This document shows, piece after piece, positions 47,778 to 58,841 of a DNA stretch of 64,000 bases. The DNA is taken from NCBI GenBank assembly GCA_946811185.2, contig OX328103.1, positions 28,068,172 to 28,132,171 of the forward strand, in the 5' to 3' direction. Below the pieces are notes generated by a model. That model was not told where the DNA came from. It worked only from the letters and a program-made list of their open reading frames with translations, and searched no databases. The stretch is from Hippopus hippopus. Taxonomy: Eukaryota > Mollusca > Bivalvia > Cardiida > Cardiidae. A program made the translations under genes and the position numbers. Position 1 is the first letter of the stretch, and each line of letters begins with the position of its first letter.

Positions 47778-49489
47778 TTAATACCAAATGCATGTGGTAT
47801 ATTTTAATAGATGGGAGAATGGAAGAACAATACAAGTAGAACTGTCCAGAATTACTCAAAGGCATAGATTACTTACGAACCTTATAGCAAAATGAATCAA
47901 ACGATCCTGATTTCTATCAATGCCCAGGAAAGAGGGTTAGAAAACGTTGAAAAGGAGAAAATACTTGTAATTTTCTCTTTTTACCACACTAAACTTACTA
48001 TCCGGATAAGTAATGTCCAACAAATGTATATGTTCCGTTTATCCTATTTAGAAATGATTTACACCTTCATAAACTGATCTTTAAAAAAAAATGTATCTAC
48101 CACTACTTTCTCCACGTCTTGCAGAAAAAATCAGTAGTGCAATAATAGTACTACAATCAGACAAAGTTACGCGCTAGAAAACAGAGAAGCGAAGAGACAT
48201 GCGCAAAAATGTTGCGCACTGACAACCCGACGAAACGTCGTTAAGCCAAATTTAACTAATTTCTTCAACATTTTATCGAACTATAGTCATTCTTGTGGCT
48301 TCATGAAAAATATTACACCTGGCAGTTACGAGATTGCATAGATTACGATGGATAGAAAATGTAATTTTGGACTTGGTTCCTATCCACTCGTTCAATCGAG
48401 GATGCCACATTATGCTTGTCAAGTGACTGTATACGACCTTGGCCTTGCATTCATGTTACAACTGGTAAGAAAGTGAAGCCGAGATACACTACACAGGCCT
48501 ACTGCCGCAACTATCTACATGTATGTCACAAGAACCCAACAGCAATTTACTCAAGAATGTCGGAATTTTATATCGAGAGTGCAGTGGAATGATTTTAACG
48601 ACACTTGAAATGTAAATTTCGTATGTGCACATTAATATTTAGCGATTTTGGATTGCTGAAAGAAGGGAAAAACCCATGCTCCTACAAAAAGACGAGTGTG
48701 CCATTTCCCGTGTTGAAACAACAAGTAGTCTAGCTTTCTATTTTTAGATGGGGGTGTTTAAATGACTGTAGTGATACACTCCCACATTGTTTACAATTTT
48801 TACCCGACGTAATTTTCTCCCGACCAAAATCTATTTCAAATAACAAATCTGAAACTTCTTTTCATTTTTTGGGCTATAGATATTGCTAATTTATTGATTT
48901 AAATAGATTTCTATATACGGCTAAAATGAGTAAATGGGTATCTTTAAGAATGTTTGAAAGTATGATTAAGACTACATGAAAATTTGGATGTTTTTTTAAC
49001 CGAGTCTAGCTTTTGGGCTATTTCAAAGAGTTAACAAAAATAAACAAAATCAGTCCTTTCATGCATTTTAGTGTTACCATATTCCAATTTTGGTTTTGTT
49101 GATAGCAGGAGGCTATGCTTTAAATCTTTGTTATTTTCCAAATATTTAGACATATAGTTACTAGTATCTATTTTGAAACTGCTTTCTCTTAGGTACTTGT
49201 GGCTCTGATATCTGTAACCAACACATTTTTCAACAAGCAGTCACGGACACTACAAGGACAGCTAGCAGTATCATTACATTAGTCTAAGCTCATTTTGAGG
49301 TCATTTTATTGTTTACAGCTTTCAGACTGAAAGGAATGGAACAAACTACAATAATAAGTCAATAAACCACAGCATTTAATGAACATTTCTACTCTGACTA
49401 GCTTTTCAAACTTGAATTCTTCCTACTTGGATGTAAAAAAAAATATGACTAGTGAAGACTAGAGAAAAAGAGAAACTCCAAACAGGTTT
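47778..49489. other. No gene seen
   Basis: AT-rich. The first copy of a recurring 16-base phrase (GTCACGGACACTACAA at 49240) lies in this stretch. Confidence 0.35.
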
Positions 49490-49819
49490 CTAAGTAAGAA
49501 CAAAAACATCAAAAGCAGTATTCGAATAAGCCTTTTGACTAGAATGGCTTTTAATGTAACCATGTCTTGATAATCGTGTCATAAGATTGTCACAGACACT
49601 ACAGCACCAGTACTGGTGCTTAGAACTTTTCATATAAATCTGTTTTAAAGCTTGGATGTACTTTACATGCTTCACAGAGGGGCTTAGACCTGTTTTTACC
49701 TCTGTTAGATCAAATCTGTTCTGTTCTCTTTCATTGAGAAACTCTGGATCTTGTAAGGAGTAGATGATGTCAGTACATGGATGCCAATAAATGTCAGCAT
49801 TTTCAGGCCAAACATACAA
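49490..49819 (-). CDS. Possible exon or gene fragment, unknown
   Basis: 109 codons. The residues NADIYWHPCTDIIYSLQDPE and YWCCSVCDNLMTRLSRHGYI look protein-like (a CxxC pair and His nearby could be a zinc finger). The end overlaps a GTCACAGACACTACAG phrase, which encodes the Cys-Cys-Ser-Val-Cys-Asp part; the same phrase occurs noncoding at 49240, 50297 and 50471. Family not recognised. It could be a transposase fragment. Confidence 0.35.
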   Translation of the reverse strand: MYVWPENADIYWHPCTDIIYSLQDPEFLNEREQNRFDLTEVKTGLSPSVKHVKYIQALKQIYMKSSKHQYWCCSVCDNLMTRLSRHGYIKSHSSQKAYSNTAFDVFVLT

Positions 49820-51108
49820 GTTACAAGTTAGCCTTTCTTTTTACTTGTTCTGGTTCTGTTTGTTGGCACTTTACCTGTTTTCTTCTCAACTGATAATCCA
49901 TGTTACTGTGTAAATCATTTTGTTACATAAAAATGAAAAGTTTGTATTTCTTGTAGTATCCGTCAGATAGCAGCATGCTTTATCAAATAACCATGTGTCT
50001 TCTCATATAGAGCTGTGAAATGCATCGCATTTATGTCCTAAACTAAATGTCAAGTGCAGCAACATAAATGTATATATTAAGGTCCACTTTGCACAATTAC
50101 TGATTTCCAGCTGCTGCCTGATTCCTTAATGTGGCACTGCACATCAGTAAATTGAGCTTTTATTCAGCTTGCACGCCAGTAAAATAACACAGAATGAGTC
50201 ATAAATGACAACCAAACTCTACATTATTTATAAGTTTATTTTTGATGCCTCAATCAAAATGTGTTTTAGCTATTTTTTGAAAATTTCATGGCCTTTGTCA
50301 CGGACACTACAGCTATCACGGACTCTACATTTTCATGTTTGAATGAAAAAGAAATAGTCGAACTGCACATAACTGACTTATCTTTGGCAACATAACAGAC
50401 AGCCAAAAGGATGTTTCAGTGATGAACTAGAGTTCACATATTTAGTGATAGGAAATAAGATATCTGGCCTGTCACGGACACTACAGAAATTTGTCTGAAT
50501 CTTTTGGCTTACGCTTGAGACTGTTCAGAATTTATGCTGAAGGGATGAGAGTTTTGATCAGTATTTATTTTAGTAACACCATGAAAGTTATCCTCAGAAA
50601 TGTAATTTTGCACATTTAAAATAAGCTTTTTGTATTTTAAATTTCTAACTCCTTCCTAGATATGGTTTAGATTTAAAAATTGATAACGAACATGTCAGTT
50701 TAATAAAATGGACATAACTTGAATATTTTCAACCCGATTTTGTTCATTTGAAAAGCCAATGACTCATCAGATATCTGCCTTTACCGCAAGGTTAAAGGGC
50801 AAATCCAAAAATATTTAAACTATGCTTTTTTTTCCCCATCAAACAGCTGCAAATGATGTCAGTAAAACATGTGTCCGTCATTTTTTTTATAAATTCCACC
50901 TGGTAGCATGCCATAAACCACGGCCCAATTGTCACGGTGATTTACGGCGCTAAAATGGTACATGGCTTACTTCCCCTGATTCGCTTACCTCCCGTGGTTG
51001 TGTGACGTCATAGTCGATGTAGTTTGTGTACCGTTAGTAGGCATTACATATGGATGCTGCTGATTGTACGCAGTTATCTAAGTGTTAAATGAGAACTGAG
51101 TCGAAAAA
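49820..51108. repeat. Non-genic stretch with a recurring 16-base phrase
   Basis: GTCACGGACACTACAG recurs at 50297 and 50471, and a variant (TATCACGGACTCTACA) at 50313. No gene is seen otherwise. Confidence 0.45.
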
Positions 51109-51409
51109 ATGGTAAATTGTGCAGCGTAGGGCTGCAACATCGATTCGGGAACTCATAGAATTAGTATGTTCAAATTTCCGAAAGAATTAAAAAGGAAGAA
51201 ACTATGGATTCAACGTTAAACCGGGGCCGGATAGTAATGACGGATTTTGTGCCATCGGTTTATTCGAAAGTGTGTCTGAGGACAGTCAGTTCTTAATAAG
51301 TCCAAAACTTGCAAAAGAAGTTGGTTATAGGAATTTTAGGCTCGGGTTAAAACCTGACGCTGTGCCGACATTATTCGAAACTCCGAGTCGGAAGGATATT
51401 GGCCTATAA
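51109..51409 (+). pseudogene. Degenerate THAP-domain exon
   Basis: ATG 51109 in a good context (AAAAAATGG) starts MVNCAA, a stop, then GCNIDSGTHRISMFKFPKEL and KKLWIQR, the THAP N-terminal Cys pair and helix. A frame change near 51216 then leads to SNDGFCAIGLFES and LKPDAVPTLFETP, the Ala-Val-Pro-Thr-hydrophobic end motif of THAP. The C-x2-H pair of the zinc site is not intact. THAP domains are DNA-binding and often come from P-element-like transposons. Confidence 0.75.
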
Positions 51410-52615
51410 CCGAAGGACAGACACTCCGCAACTGCAATTTCCCAAAAGAAACTCCAACATGAGGTAAAATTCTCTTTTTTCTTGAGATAAGAATACTTGA
51501 ATTGTTATTCGTACTCTTTTCTGCATTATCGCTTCATTCTGGACAAAGGAGAAGTTGCTGCTAACGTTTTCTCCCTTTTTCCAAATGCTTTCAACATTTA
51601 ACAAAATTATAGATTCATCCAAATTCATAACATAAATTTTGCAAACAACAAAGTCGGCTTTGTTCAAATGGTGTTATCTTTCAAGGGATAATAATCATTC
51701 TTCGAAAAGCAAACGTCATTTTCGTCCCACACTCTTTCTTTTGGTATTGGAAACTAGATCTAGGGTTTGTATGGTAAAGGGTTAAGTCAGTATCTGGCTA
51801 CCCCAAGTCACGGTCATAAATATAAATCCATCACCAACCAGTTAAAACAATACAGGAAATGATTACATAATATTTGCATATCTCATCCCTTTACACCGTT
51901 ATGTTTGTTTGTGACAGTGGTCTGTGACAGTAAACCCCTGTTCAAATAGCTTTTTATCCCATACACTACTTCTCTTTGACATTTCACTCTTAAAGATGAT
52001 TTATAAACTTACATGCATTTTGAACAAATTTTGAATTATCTGTATACAATTTTGATTTGTGCATATTATTTCCTTGTTCCTATCCATATTATGCCTTCTA
52101 GACAGGCTACTGAGACAAATCTTTTAAACATGTCAGTATGAAAATTCTGAAATGTCACATTTGACACAAGTGATTGTCTCTGATAATCAGAAAAAAGTGA
52201 GCAAATTAAAAATAATACATTTTTTCTGAAATTAAGAAACAGAATGTTTCTGACCAGGCTCACACACCAATTCTTTTACCTTTTACCTCACAATTCCGAC
52301 CTTCAACCACCCTTATTGAGAAGGCTTTTGAGGACATGGTGAAAAAATGGAATAAGTTCTGATAACCAGAATTATCTCCTTTTCCTACAATATTTTCTAC
52401 CCTCTATCAGACAAACCCATTCTCTAGGCCACATTTGGTCTGTGGTCTGCAAATACTTTCAGTGTGGAGTGGACAAGTGTAAAGTTTTGCCATCTGTGTA
52501 AGGGTTTAGCCTAACCCTAACCCAAATTATAAAATATTAGAATATTTCAAATCCACAGCATTTGAATATGACAGATAAAATGCAGATTGTTTATTGGAAT
52601 TTAAACTTAGTTTAA
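51410..52615. other. Non-genic, contains two decayed piggyBac-like MITEs
   Basis: A right end GTATGGTAAAGGG followed by TTAA at 51782, with a core near 51545-51590, and a further palindromic core near 52330-52400. No gene seen. Confidence 0.45.
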
Positions 52616-52817
52616 CCCTTTACCAAACAATCCCTTGTTTTAACGACCCTGGTGAAGAAGCCTTTTGAAAACATTGTGGGAAAAGGAGAAAATGCTGGTA
52701 ACCAGAATGTTTTCTATCCTATCAAAGACAAGTCCAAACATTTGAGTAAAATTTAATTTGTTGGCTCCAAATGCTTTCAATTTGGTTGAGTCAATAAAGT
52801 TGTCGTTTGGTAAGGAG
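52616..52817. mobile_element. piggyBac-like MITE copy
   Basis: TTAA (52612-52615), then CCCTTTACCAAACAA, the palindromic core near 52680-52730, then TTGTCGTTTGGTAAGGAG and TTAA (52818-52821). About 202 bp, both ends intact. Confidence 0.85.
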
Positions 52818-52821
52818 TTAA

Positions 52822-53874
52822 ACATATTTATTTTACATCAATTGAGAAACAAGTTCATACAACTTGTACTAAACTCTTTGGGTTCAGCTTCCTGGGAACT
52901 ACACCAGTACTCACGCCGAATGTGTGGGATTTGTACTTGAAAAATAGAAAATATTGTGAATAAGGGACAAATTAATAGTAACCAGCTCTTTCTATGTTTT
53001 TACAATGAATCTGAACTTGTCTATACTGCATTTTGACCTGAATGTAACTGTTAACCGCTCATTCCCTAGTAGAACAATTTGAGACTTACTCAAATTGAAA
53101 CCATTTGCAGAAGACAAACAAGATATACACGGACAATGTGTTGATCCAAGATCAGACAACACGTTCTTTGCAGTTTGATCTTGAGCTACATCGTCCGCGA
53201 AGGCGGTTGAGTTTCTTGTTAGAGAGCCAAGGGTTAGAGTTCTTTGCTTAGTCCCTGACAATAAATATTTATTGAAAGTGGACTGTTGACCGAGGTGAAT
53301 TTCTAATTAAACACTTTATAACTTAATTAAACAAAATAAATCATAGTTAAGCATACCACAATTTTATGTCCTTTCACGGACTATGTAGATCAAGATAAGA
53401 CTACACAGAAAATGCATTCTGATGTATATCCAGTCCGATCTTTTTGAGAGATATTGTAAGCGCAATTTAAACCTTGACTATGCAAAATAATTTAAGTACA
53501 TGCTTTTTTGATTGAATGAAAATGTACATTTCATTTGTTTTGGTCTAAACAGTCAAAGTACCTTGAGTTTTAATCATACATCGATTTACCCCGACCAGCT
53601 ATTAGTTGCTTTGTTTGGCAGTGCAGATCAAGATCAGTTTGCACAGAACTGCCTTTGGGTGCTACACATTTTGATACCTTACGAAAAATTCAGACAAACA
53701 CGGACTTTCCGTTGCTACGTTCGATGTCTTGTATGAGGTCTAAATTTCTCTCTCTTTTTTTTTTTCCAGTCTCTAAGGGTTAAGTCAGGCTTGGTCACAA
53801 ATATGTTAAAAAACGGAGTTTAGCGTAAACAGAGATATCTTACATGCACGTACCTTAACCTACCCTGACTCACT
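52822..53874. other. No gene seen; hairpin-like pieces
   Basis: Repeated short inverted phrases around AGATCAGAC...GTTTGATCT (53150-53190) and AGATCAAGATCAG (53625) link to a similar piece at 56265-56340. No coding is supported. Confidence 0.4.
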
Positions 53875-53878
53875 TTAA

Positions 53879-54094
53879 CTCTTTACCAAACGACAAAATT
53901 TTGGACTGGTCCAAATTCAAAGCACTTGCAGACGACAGAATAAACTCAAAAATTGAAATTTGTTTCAAGCAGGGTAGAAAACATTGTGGGAAAAGGAGAA
54001 AATGCTGGTTACCAGCATTTTCTCCTTTTCCCACAATGTTTTCAAAAGGGTTTTATCTCAGGGTCGCAAAAACCAGGGTTTGTTTGGTAAAGGG
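53879..54094. mobile_element. piggyBac-like MITE, best-preserved copy
   Basis: TTAA (53875-53878), CTCTTTACCAAACGAC, a nearly perfect central palindrome (53975-54045: ACATTGTGGGAAAAGG, then GAAAATGCTGG, mirrored), GTTTGGTAAAGGG and TTAA (54095-54098). TTAA duplication and CCCTTT ends point to the piggyBac superfamily; no transposase is present. Confidence 0.88.
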
Positions 54095-54584
54095 TTAAAT
54101 AACGTACAAGCTACTGTCGTAGCTTACCGTAGTTTAACCCAGAATAACTGTGGGAGAGCTGTGATTAACGATTAAACTTACAAAAAATGGTTTAAGACAA
54201 CTACGGCTATGTACCCTTTCTAACTTCAATCGTATTTCGGTAAAGTTCTTACTTCAGCGTACATCAACTTACACCGGTTGATGAGAATAATCAGTATGCA
54301 GTCAGTCTACAAAGCATTGGACCGGAAAAGTCCCTCTTCATGTACGGCTGGTTTTCTATGTGAAGGGTGTTGAAAGGGATGAATCAATTGTTTATTAAAT
54401 GATCCCATATTTTAGCTATATTTAGAATAAAGGTTTTTGAAAACATCGTCGGAAAAAAGAAAAATGCTCAAAACTAGGTTTCTTTTGGGGTTTTCTCCCA
54501 AGAATAAACAGTCAGGTCCGATGATTTCCCAACTTCTTGAAATGAAAATCTTCTTATCAAATTCGTTTAAATCAGCCATAACTC

Positions 54585-54796
54585 TTTCCCAAACAACTCC
54601 ATACGTTGACAATCTGGAGAAAGAACGCTTTTAAAACATTGTGGGAAAGGAGAAAATGCTGGTAACAATCATTTCTACATTTCCCACTGTGTTTTCTACT
54701 CCTTCAAAGATAATCCATGCCCTTAATTCACATTTAATTTGTTATCGGCAAATGCTTCGAATTTGGTCACGTCTAAATTTTTTTCGTGTGGCAGGG
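54585..54796. mobile_element. piggyBac-like MITE copy, decayed
   Basis: CTCTTTCCCAAACAAC at the left end, core AACATTGTGGGAAAGG, right end GTGTGGCAGGG. The TTAA flanks are mutated. Confidence 0.6.
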
Positions 54797-54879
54797 TAAA
54801 AAAAAAAGGGTTGGCGTTTTATTGGTACTTGCTCTTTTAACCCTTAACCTGTTACATAAGTTAAAACTTTACAGCCAAT

Positions 54880-55165
54880 ATTATTATACTGCAAAGAAAT
54901 TTCTCGTGATCTGATTGGATAATATGCCCCGAACATATATACGATGTATACTGGCAAAACCAACGTAAAAGCAGTTTCCCTTTCGGGAGCCCCGTATACA
55001 TGACTACACTTTCAACAAAACATCCAAAATGGCGGCGTCGATCAAGATTAACATCAAGATTATGCACCAAACTGCAAGTTTTACCAAGGTTTCAGTGACG
55101 TCAGTTACCAGTGACGTCAGTTTTCATTGAATTGGGGCACTCAGAAGGGAAATTCTACTTCGTCA
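54880..55165. repeat. Dispersed repeat, inverted copy of 42906-43570
   Basis: Contains TTATACTGCAAAGAAATTTC, AAAATGGCGGCGTCGATC and GGGGCACTCAGAAGGGAAAT in order, matching the other locus in reverse. This copy is continuous, so it shows the uninterrupted unit. Confidence 0.7.
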
Positions 55166-56058
55166 GCGTACTCAATTTTTGAAACCAAAAAACAGCTAAA
55201 TTTCGCTTAAAGTCCCAGTAAAGTCCAAAAACAGGTAATTTTCACCGTTTGTAAATCGAAAATAAATCGGATAACCCATCACAACACACATATATAAGAT
55301 CGGAGAAAACTCGAACGTGTCAGTTACTGCATTGGTTGCCATAATATACGTGAGCGAAAATGCATGGAGAAGCCCGTCGATTTCACGGACGCCATTGATC
55401 GAGACAACCTTCGTTATCGTTCGTATATATTCGAACTAGGTCTTCGAGAACGTCACGTGATAACATTGCATCTCATTAGTGCTATGACGTAGTAGACAGA
55501 ACTATTGTTTACAGTTCCAACATTATGTCATCGGAGAGTAAGATTGCTCATTCTGAACCTGTTTTTTTTATTTAGATGTAGTAAACTCGTCCTGTATTGA
55601 TGATAAATGAATAAGCGATGATCAGCCTGTGTCGTTGTTTCTGTTTACAATGTCGATAAACTTACGTTTTTTCAAGCCTAGAATGGGGACAAAACGATCA
55701 AGTGAATGAAGGGTTTGTTTCGACCCTTTGAATGATCACATGGTGTTTACGTCACTAACACGTCACTGCGAACATTTACGACGAAAAGTCGGCTAATCGT
55801 CGGCGATCATCGATGTAAACAAACAGATAATGCGGCATGGTAGGATCTGTTCTAGTTTCAAAATTCTTTTTCTGCCACTGACTGGAACTTTTGCGAACTG
55901 CACCTTTACATATCGTGAAAGTCATTATAAACGCCATATTTTTACATGGTAAAAATGAAATTTACTTTTATTTTATAAACAGTTTGTTTATTCAGTTGGA
56001 CGCTACTGAGACTTTAACACACGTTGGAATGGTAAAACTTTGCAGTACAATACATTCG
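55166..56058. other. No gene seen
   Basis: No supportable coding frame; ordinary composition. Confidence 0.4.
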
Positions 56059-56206
56059 TTGTACGGTCATGTGACAGGGAACTTGGAAACCTGTTCACGG
56101 CTGTGGTGAATCATGTCGCCACCTCGCCTTCGGCTCGGAGAGACATGATTCACCACAGCCGTGAACAAGTTTCCAAGTCCCCTGCCACCTGACCGTACAA
56201 CTAATA
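56059..56206. repeat. 148-bp palindrome
   Basis: Arms TTGTACGGTCATGTGACAGG ... and ... CCTGCCACCTGACCGTACAA, with a core of TTCACGGCTGTGGTGAATCA mirrored about a short GC-rich loop (CGCCTTCGGCTCGG). It is more diverged than the palindrome at 23547. One arm alone exists at 42785-42860. Confidence 0.85.
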
Positions 56207-56877
56207 GTGTACACCAAAGTAAATTATGGCTTTTGAATTTTTAGAAAAAATATCCCCTTGTCGGACAGTGTGGATCAAAGATCAGACTGCACGTTCTGTG
56301 TGGTCTGATATTGATCTACTCTGTCCGCAAAATGTCATTGAATCGCGCTTAGCAGTCTAAAGGTGGAGGACATCAAGCATAAAGAGGCGTTTTTATTTTT
56401 GTTTTATTTATAGCAACAATAAGCAAATTGGTTCCATAAAAGTCTTCATGTAACTCGACCCCAAAATCAAACAGTACTATCAGATAAGTAAAAGCATTTA
56501 GAAAAATAGACCTGTAAATGTTATTCGTTTTCTTTCAAAACTGTATTTAGAGCTATAACTTTATTCAGTTATTTTTGAATGACTGAAAAAAACACAAAAC
56601 GAATAGTATAAAGAAAAAAAAGGCAAATAATTTGCTAGTTCATTGCCATAGATATGTATATATTTCATGCCAAATAATGAAATAACAACATTTTGGTAAT
56701 CGGCATTTTCTCCTTTTCCATCAATATTTTTCTGGCTTTCCAAATTTAATTAATTTAAGAGGAATATCGCATTTTTTGACCTTCGGTCACAGTTAATTTG
56801 TCGTCTGAAATGCATTCAGTTCGAACAAGTCTAAGGGTTCGTGTCATACTTTTCGGTAGTTTATCGGGAAATAATGG
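56207..56877. other. No gene seen
   Basis: A hairpin-like CGGACAGTGTGGATCAAAG / GATCTACTCTGTCCG pair lies near 56265-56330, related to pieces near 53150. A decayed piggyBac-like MITE is near 56690-56860. No coding is supported. Confidence 0.4.
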
Positions 56878-57135
56878 TTGATTATAAGATTCGATAATTC
56901 GTGGGTACGACCAGTGAAATATACTAGTTACAAGTACTTAGGTAAAGAGTGCGCGCTATTAACCAGATGCGAATATGACGTAATTTACGAGCATTTCCCC
57001 TACATTTCTCGCTCTTTACGTGATATTGTAATACGTTGTTATGTGGAAGGGATACGCCTCGGGGAATTACCGAAAACGACTGTGCTGGATTTTGATGAAA
57101 ATCCCAATAAAACGGGGGCTAGAAGCATGAAATAA
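56878..57135 (+). CDS. Hypothetical 85-codon ORF
   Basis: Protein-like composition (LTRCEYDVIYEHFPYISRSL, then RCYVEGIRLGELPKTTVLDF) and balanced codons. It has no recognised domain, no visible introns around it and no clear promoter. It is followed within 15 bases by a palindrome. It may be a relic exon. Confidence 0.3.
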   Translation: MIIRFDNSWVRPVKYTSYKYLGKECALLTRCEYDVIYEHFPYISRSLRDIVIRCYVEGIRLGELPKTTVLDFDENPNKTGARSMK

Positions 57136-57149
57136 ATACAATATTTGTT

Positions 57150-57218
57150 TTTGAACGTCATCGGTAATATTTTCACGAGTGGCGCAGCCACTCGTGAAAA
57201 TATTACCAATGATGTTCA
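57150..57218. repeat. Short palindrome (about 69 bp)
   Basis: GGTAATATTTTCACGAGTGG and CCACTCGTGAAAATATTACC are exact mirrors around GCGCAG; outer arms are imperfect. Confidence 0.85.
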
Positions 57219-57309
57219 ATCGATGACATAAATTTCGATCTTTCACCGAAAAAAAAAAGTATCCTGTATGCTTATGGACAAGAATTGAATGCAGTGAAGC
57301 TTAACAAAA

Positions 57310-57570
57310 TTTATTCGAGCGGCGCTTTGGTACAAGGGGGTTTAATGCATCTCCATGATGCATTGTACCAAGCGAAGCATCACATAACTAGGGATCCAGA
57401 AAATCTATTTAGTCTGACAATTTAGGTAGAATGGTCCTTGGACATGCATAAAACTTACAAACCACAAAAAAGTTTGACCATGGTCACCTGCGCGGATTGT
57501 GCAGGCTGACTTGGGTTGATACTCTCTGAAGATGCATTAAACCCCTTTTTCACAGAGCATGGATCATTTG
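57310..57570. mobile_element. Decayed MITE of the GAGCATGG family
   Basis: The right end AAACCCCTTTTTCACAGAGC matches the MITE at 61791-62050 in order and orientation. Inner GATTGTGCAGGCTGACTTGG matches its GCGCAGGCTGACCTGGG. The left end carries an additional local palindrome (TGCATCTCCATGATGCA). Confidence 0.6.
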
Positions 57571-58392
57571 TTTGCTAGTGTGTATCATAATGTCGACGAG
57601 TCAGGGGGGTTATGAAGAGATAAACGTAATTATCTTCATGGTAAGTTCCACGGAGCCCCGTAGGTGGCGTGTGTGACATATTTCTATTTCATTGTAATAA
57701 AGTACGAATTCCATAAAATTGAAAATTAATTCTTTTTTTTTTTGAAAATATTGTTTCAGTAACACGAAATGACAATTCTTTTTTTTTTAACTAGTAGCTC
57801 GAAAAACGAAATTATTATTCGTACGGATAATAGGGATTCGTTGAAACGAAATGACAAATCTCTTTAACGAAATCCTATTTTGATAAAACGAAAACAAAAA
57901 TCACTTCACAAAACGGACGAAAACTAACGAACTTTCCGGAGAAATATATTTCGTTTTCTCAAAAGAGTATTTGAAATAATGAAAGTATTTAGTATTTTGA
58001 CATAGTCTATCCAATAAGCCCTTCGTTAAAACCAACTGTCGCACACAAAAAGTTGTTCCGCACAAGAAACATGGAATTTTTCCGAAGACATGCAATCGGC
58101 GTCATTCACTACTACATCTGGCATGCTAAATGAAACTGCAACTTCAAATTAAAAAAAAAAGAAAGTGCCCCCCCCCCCCAAAAAAAAAAAATGATTTTTT
58201 TTTAATCATTACATTATGAACACGACATTTTACACCCGTGCAGGAGATGGTTTTCGGGAAATTCGTGAAACAGTGATCGATGGTGTGTAGCAAAGAGTTG
58301 CTCCTTTTCCCACACAGTTTCTTCACTGTTAAAAAAAATCTTCGTCGTAACCGGTTACCAACCAATTTTTTGCAGTTTTTTCCCGTTCATCT
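57571..58392. other. No gene seen
   Basis: Runs of T and A, a C10 run near 58170 and no supportable frames. Confidence 0.4.
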
Positions 58393-58610
58393 TTGACTCC
58401 TTATCAAACAACGAGTTTTAACGATCTTGAGGAAGAATGCTTTAGATAACAATGTAGGAATCGGAGAAAATGCTGGTAACTAGCATTTTCTCCTTTTCCC
58501 ATAATGCTTTCTATTCTTCCACATGCAAATTTAATCATATGAGCCACTCTTCATTTGTCATCTACAGGTACATCAATTGATCGAGTCAAAAATTGCATTG
58601 TCTGGTTAAG
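58393..58610. mobile_element. piggyBac-like MITE copy, decayed
   Basis: Left end CTCCTTATCAAACAACGAG, palindromic core near 58455-58500 (GAAAATGCTGGTAACTAGC, mirrored), right end TTGTCTGGTTAAG. Confidence 0.65.
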
Positions 58611-58635
58611 CGTTGAAGAAGCATGCATGGGTTAG

Positions 58636-58837
58636 TCCTTTACCACAAAATTCCGGCTTTTAAAAACCATGAGGAAGAAAGAGTTTGAAAACATTGTGGG
58701 AAAAAGGAGAAAAGGCTGGTAACCAGCATTTTCTCCTTTTCCCACAATGTTTTCTACTCTATCAAGGGCTAATTTCTTGTCGTCTTCAAATGCTTTCAGT
58801 TTTGACTGATCTAAATTTTTTCTCGTTTCGTAAGGAG
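58636..58837. mobile_element. piggyBac-like MITE copy
   Basis: TTAG (mutated TTAA), then TCCTTTACCAC, a palindromic core near 58688-58755, right end TCTCGTTTCGTAAGGAG and TTAA (58838-58841). Confidence 0.8.
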
Positions 58838-58841
58838 TTAA

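Noticed and set aside
53512..53736. 74-codon ORF
   Set aside because: It lies within hairpin-like repeat sequence shared with other loci and has no domain.
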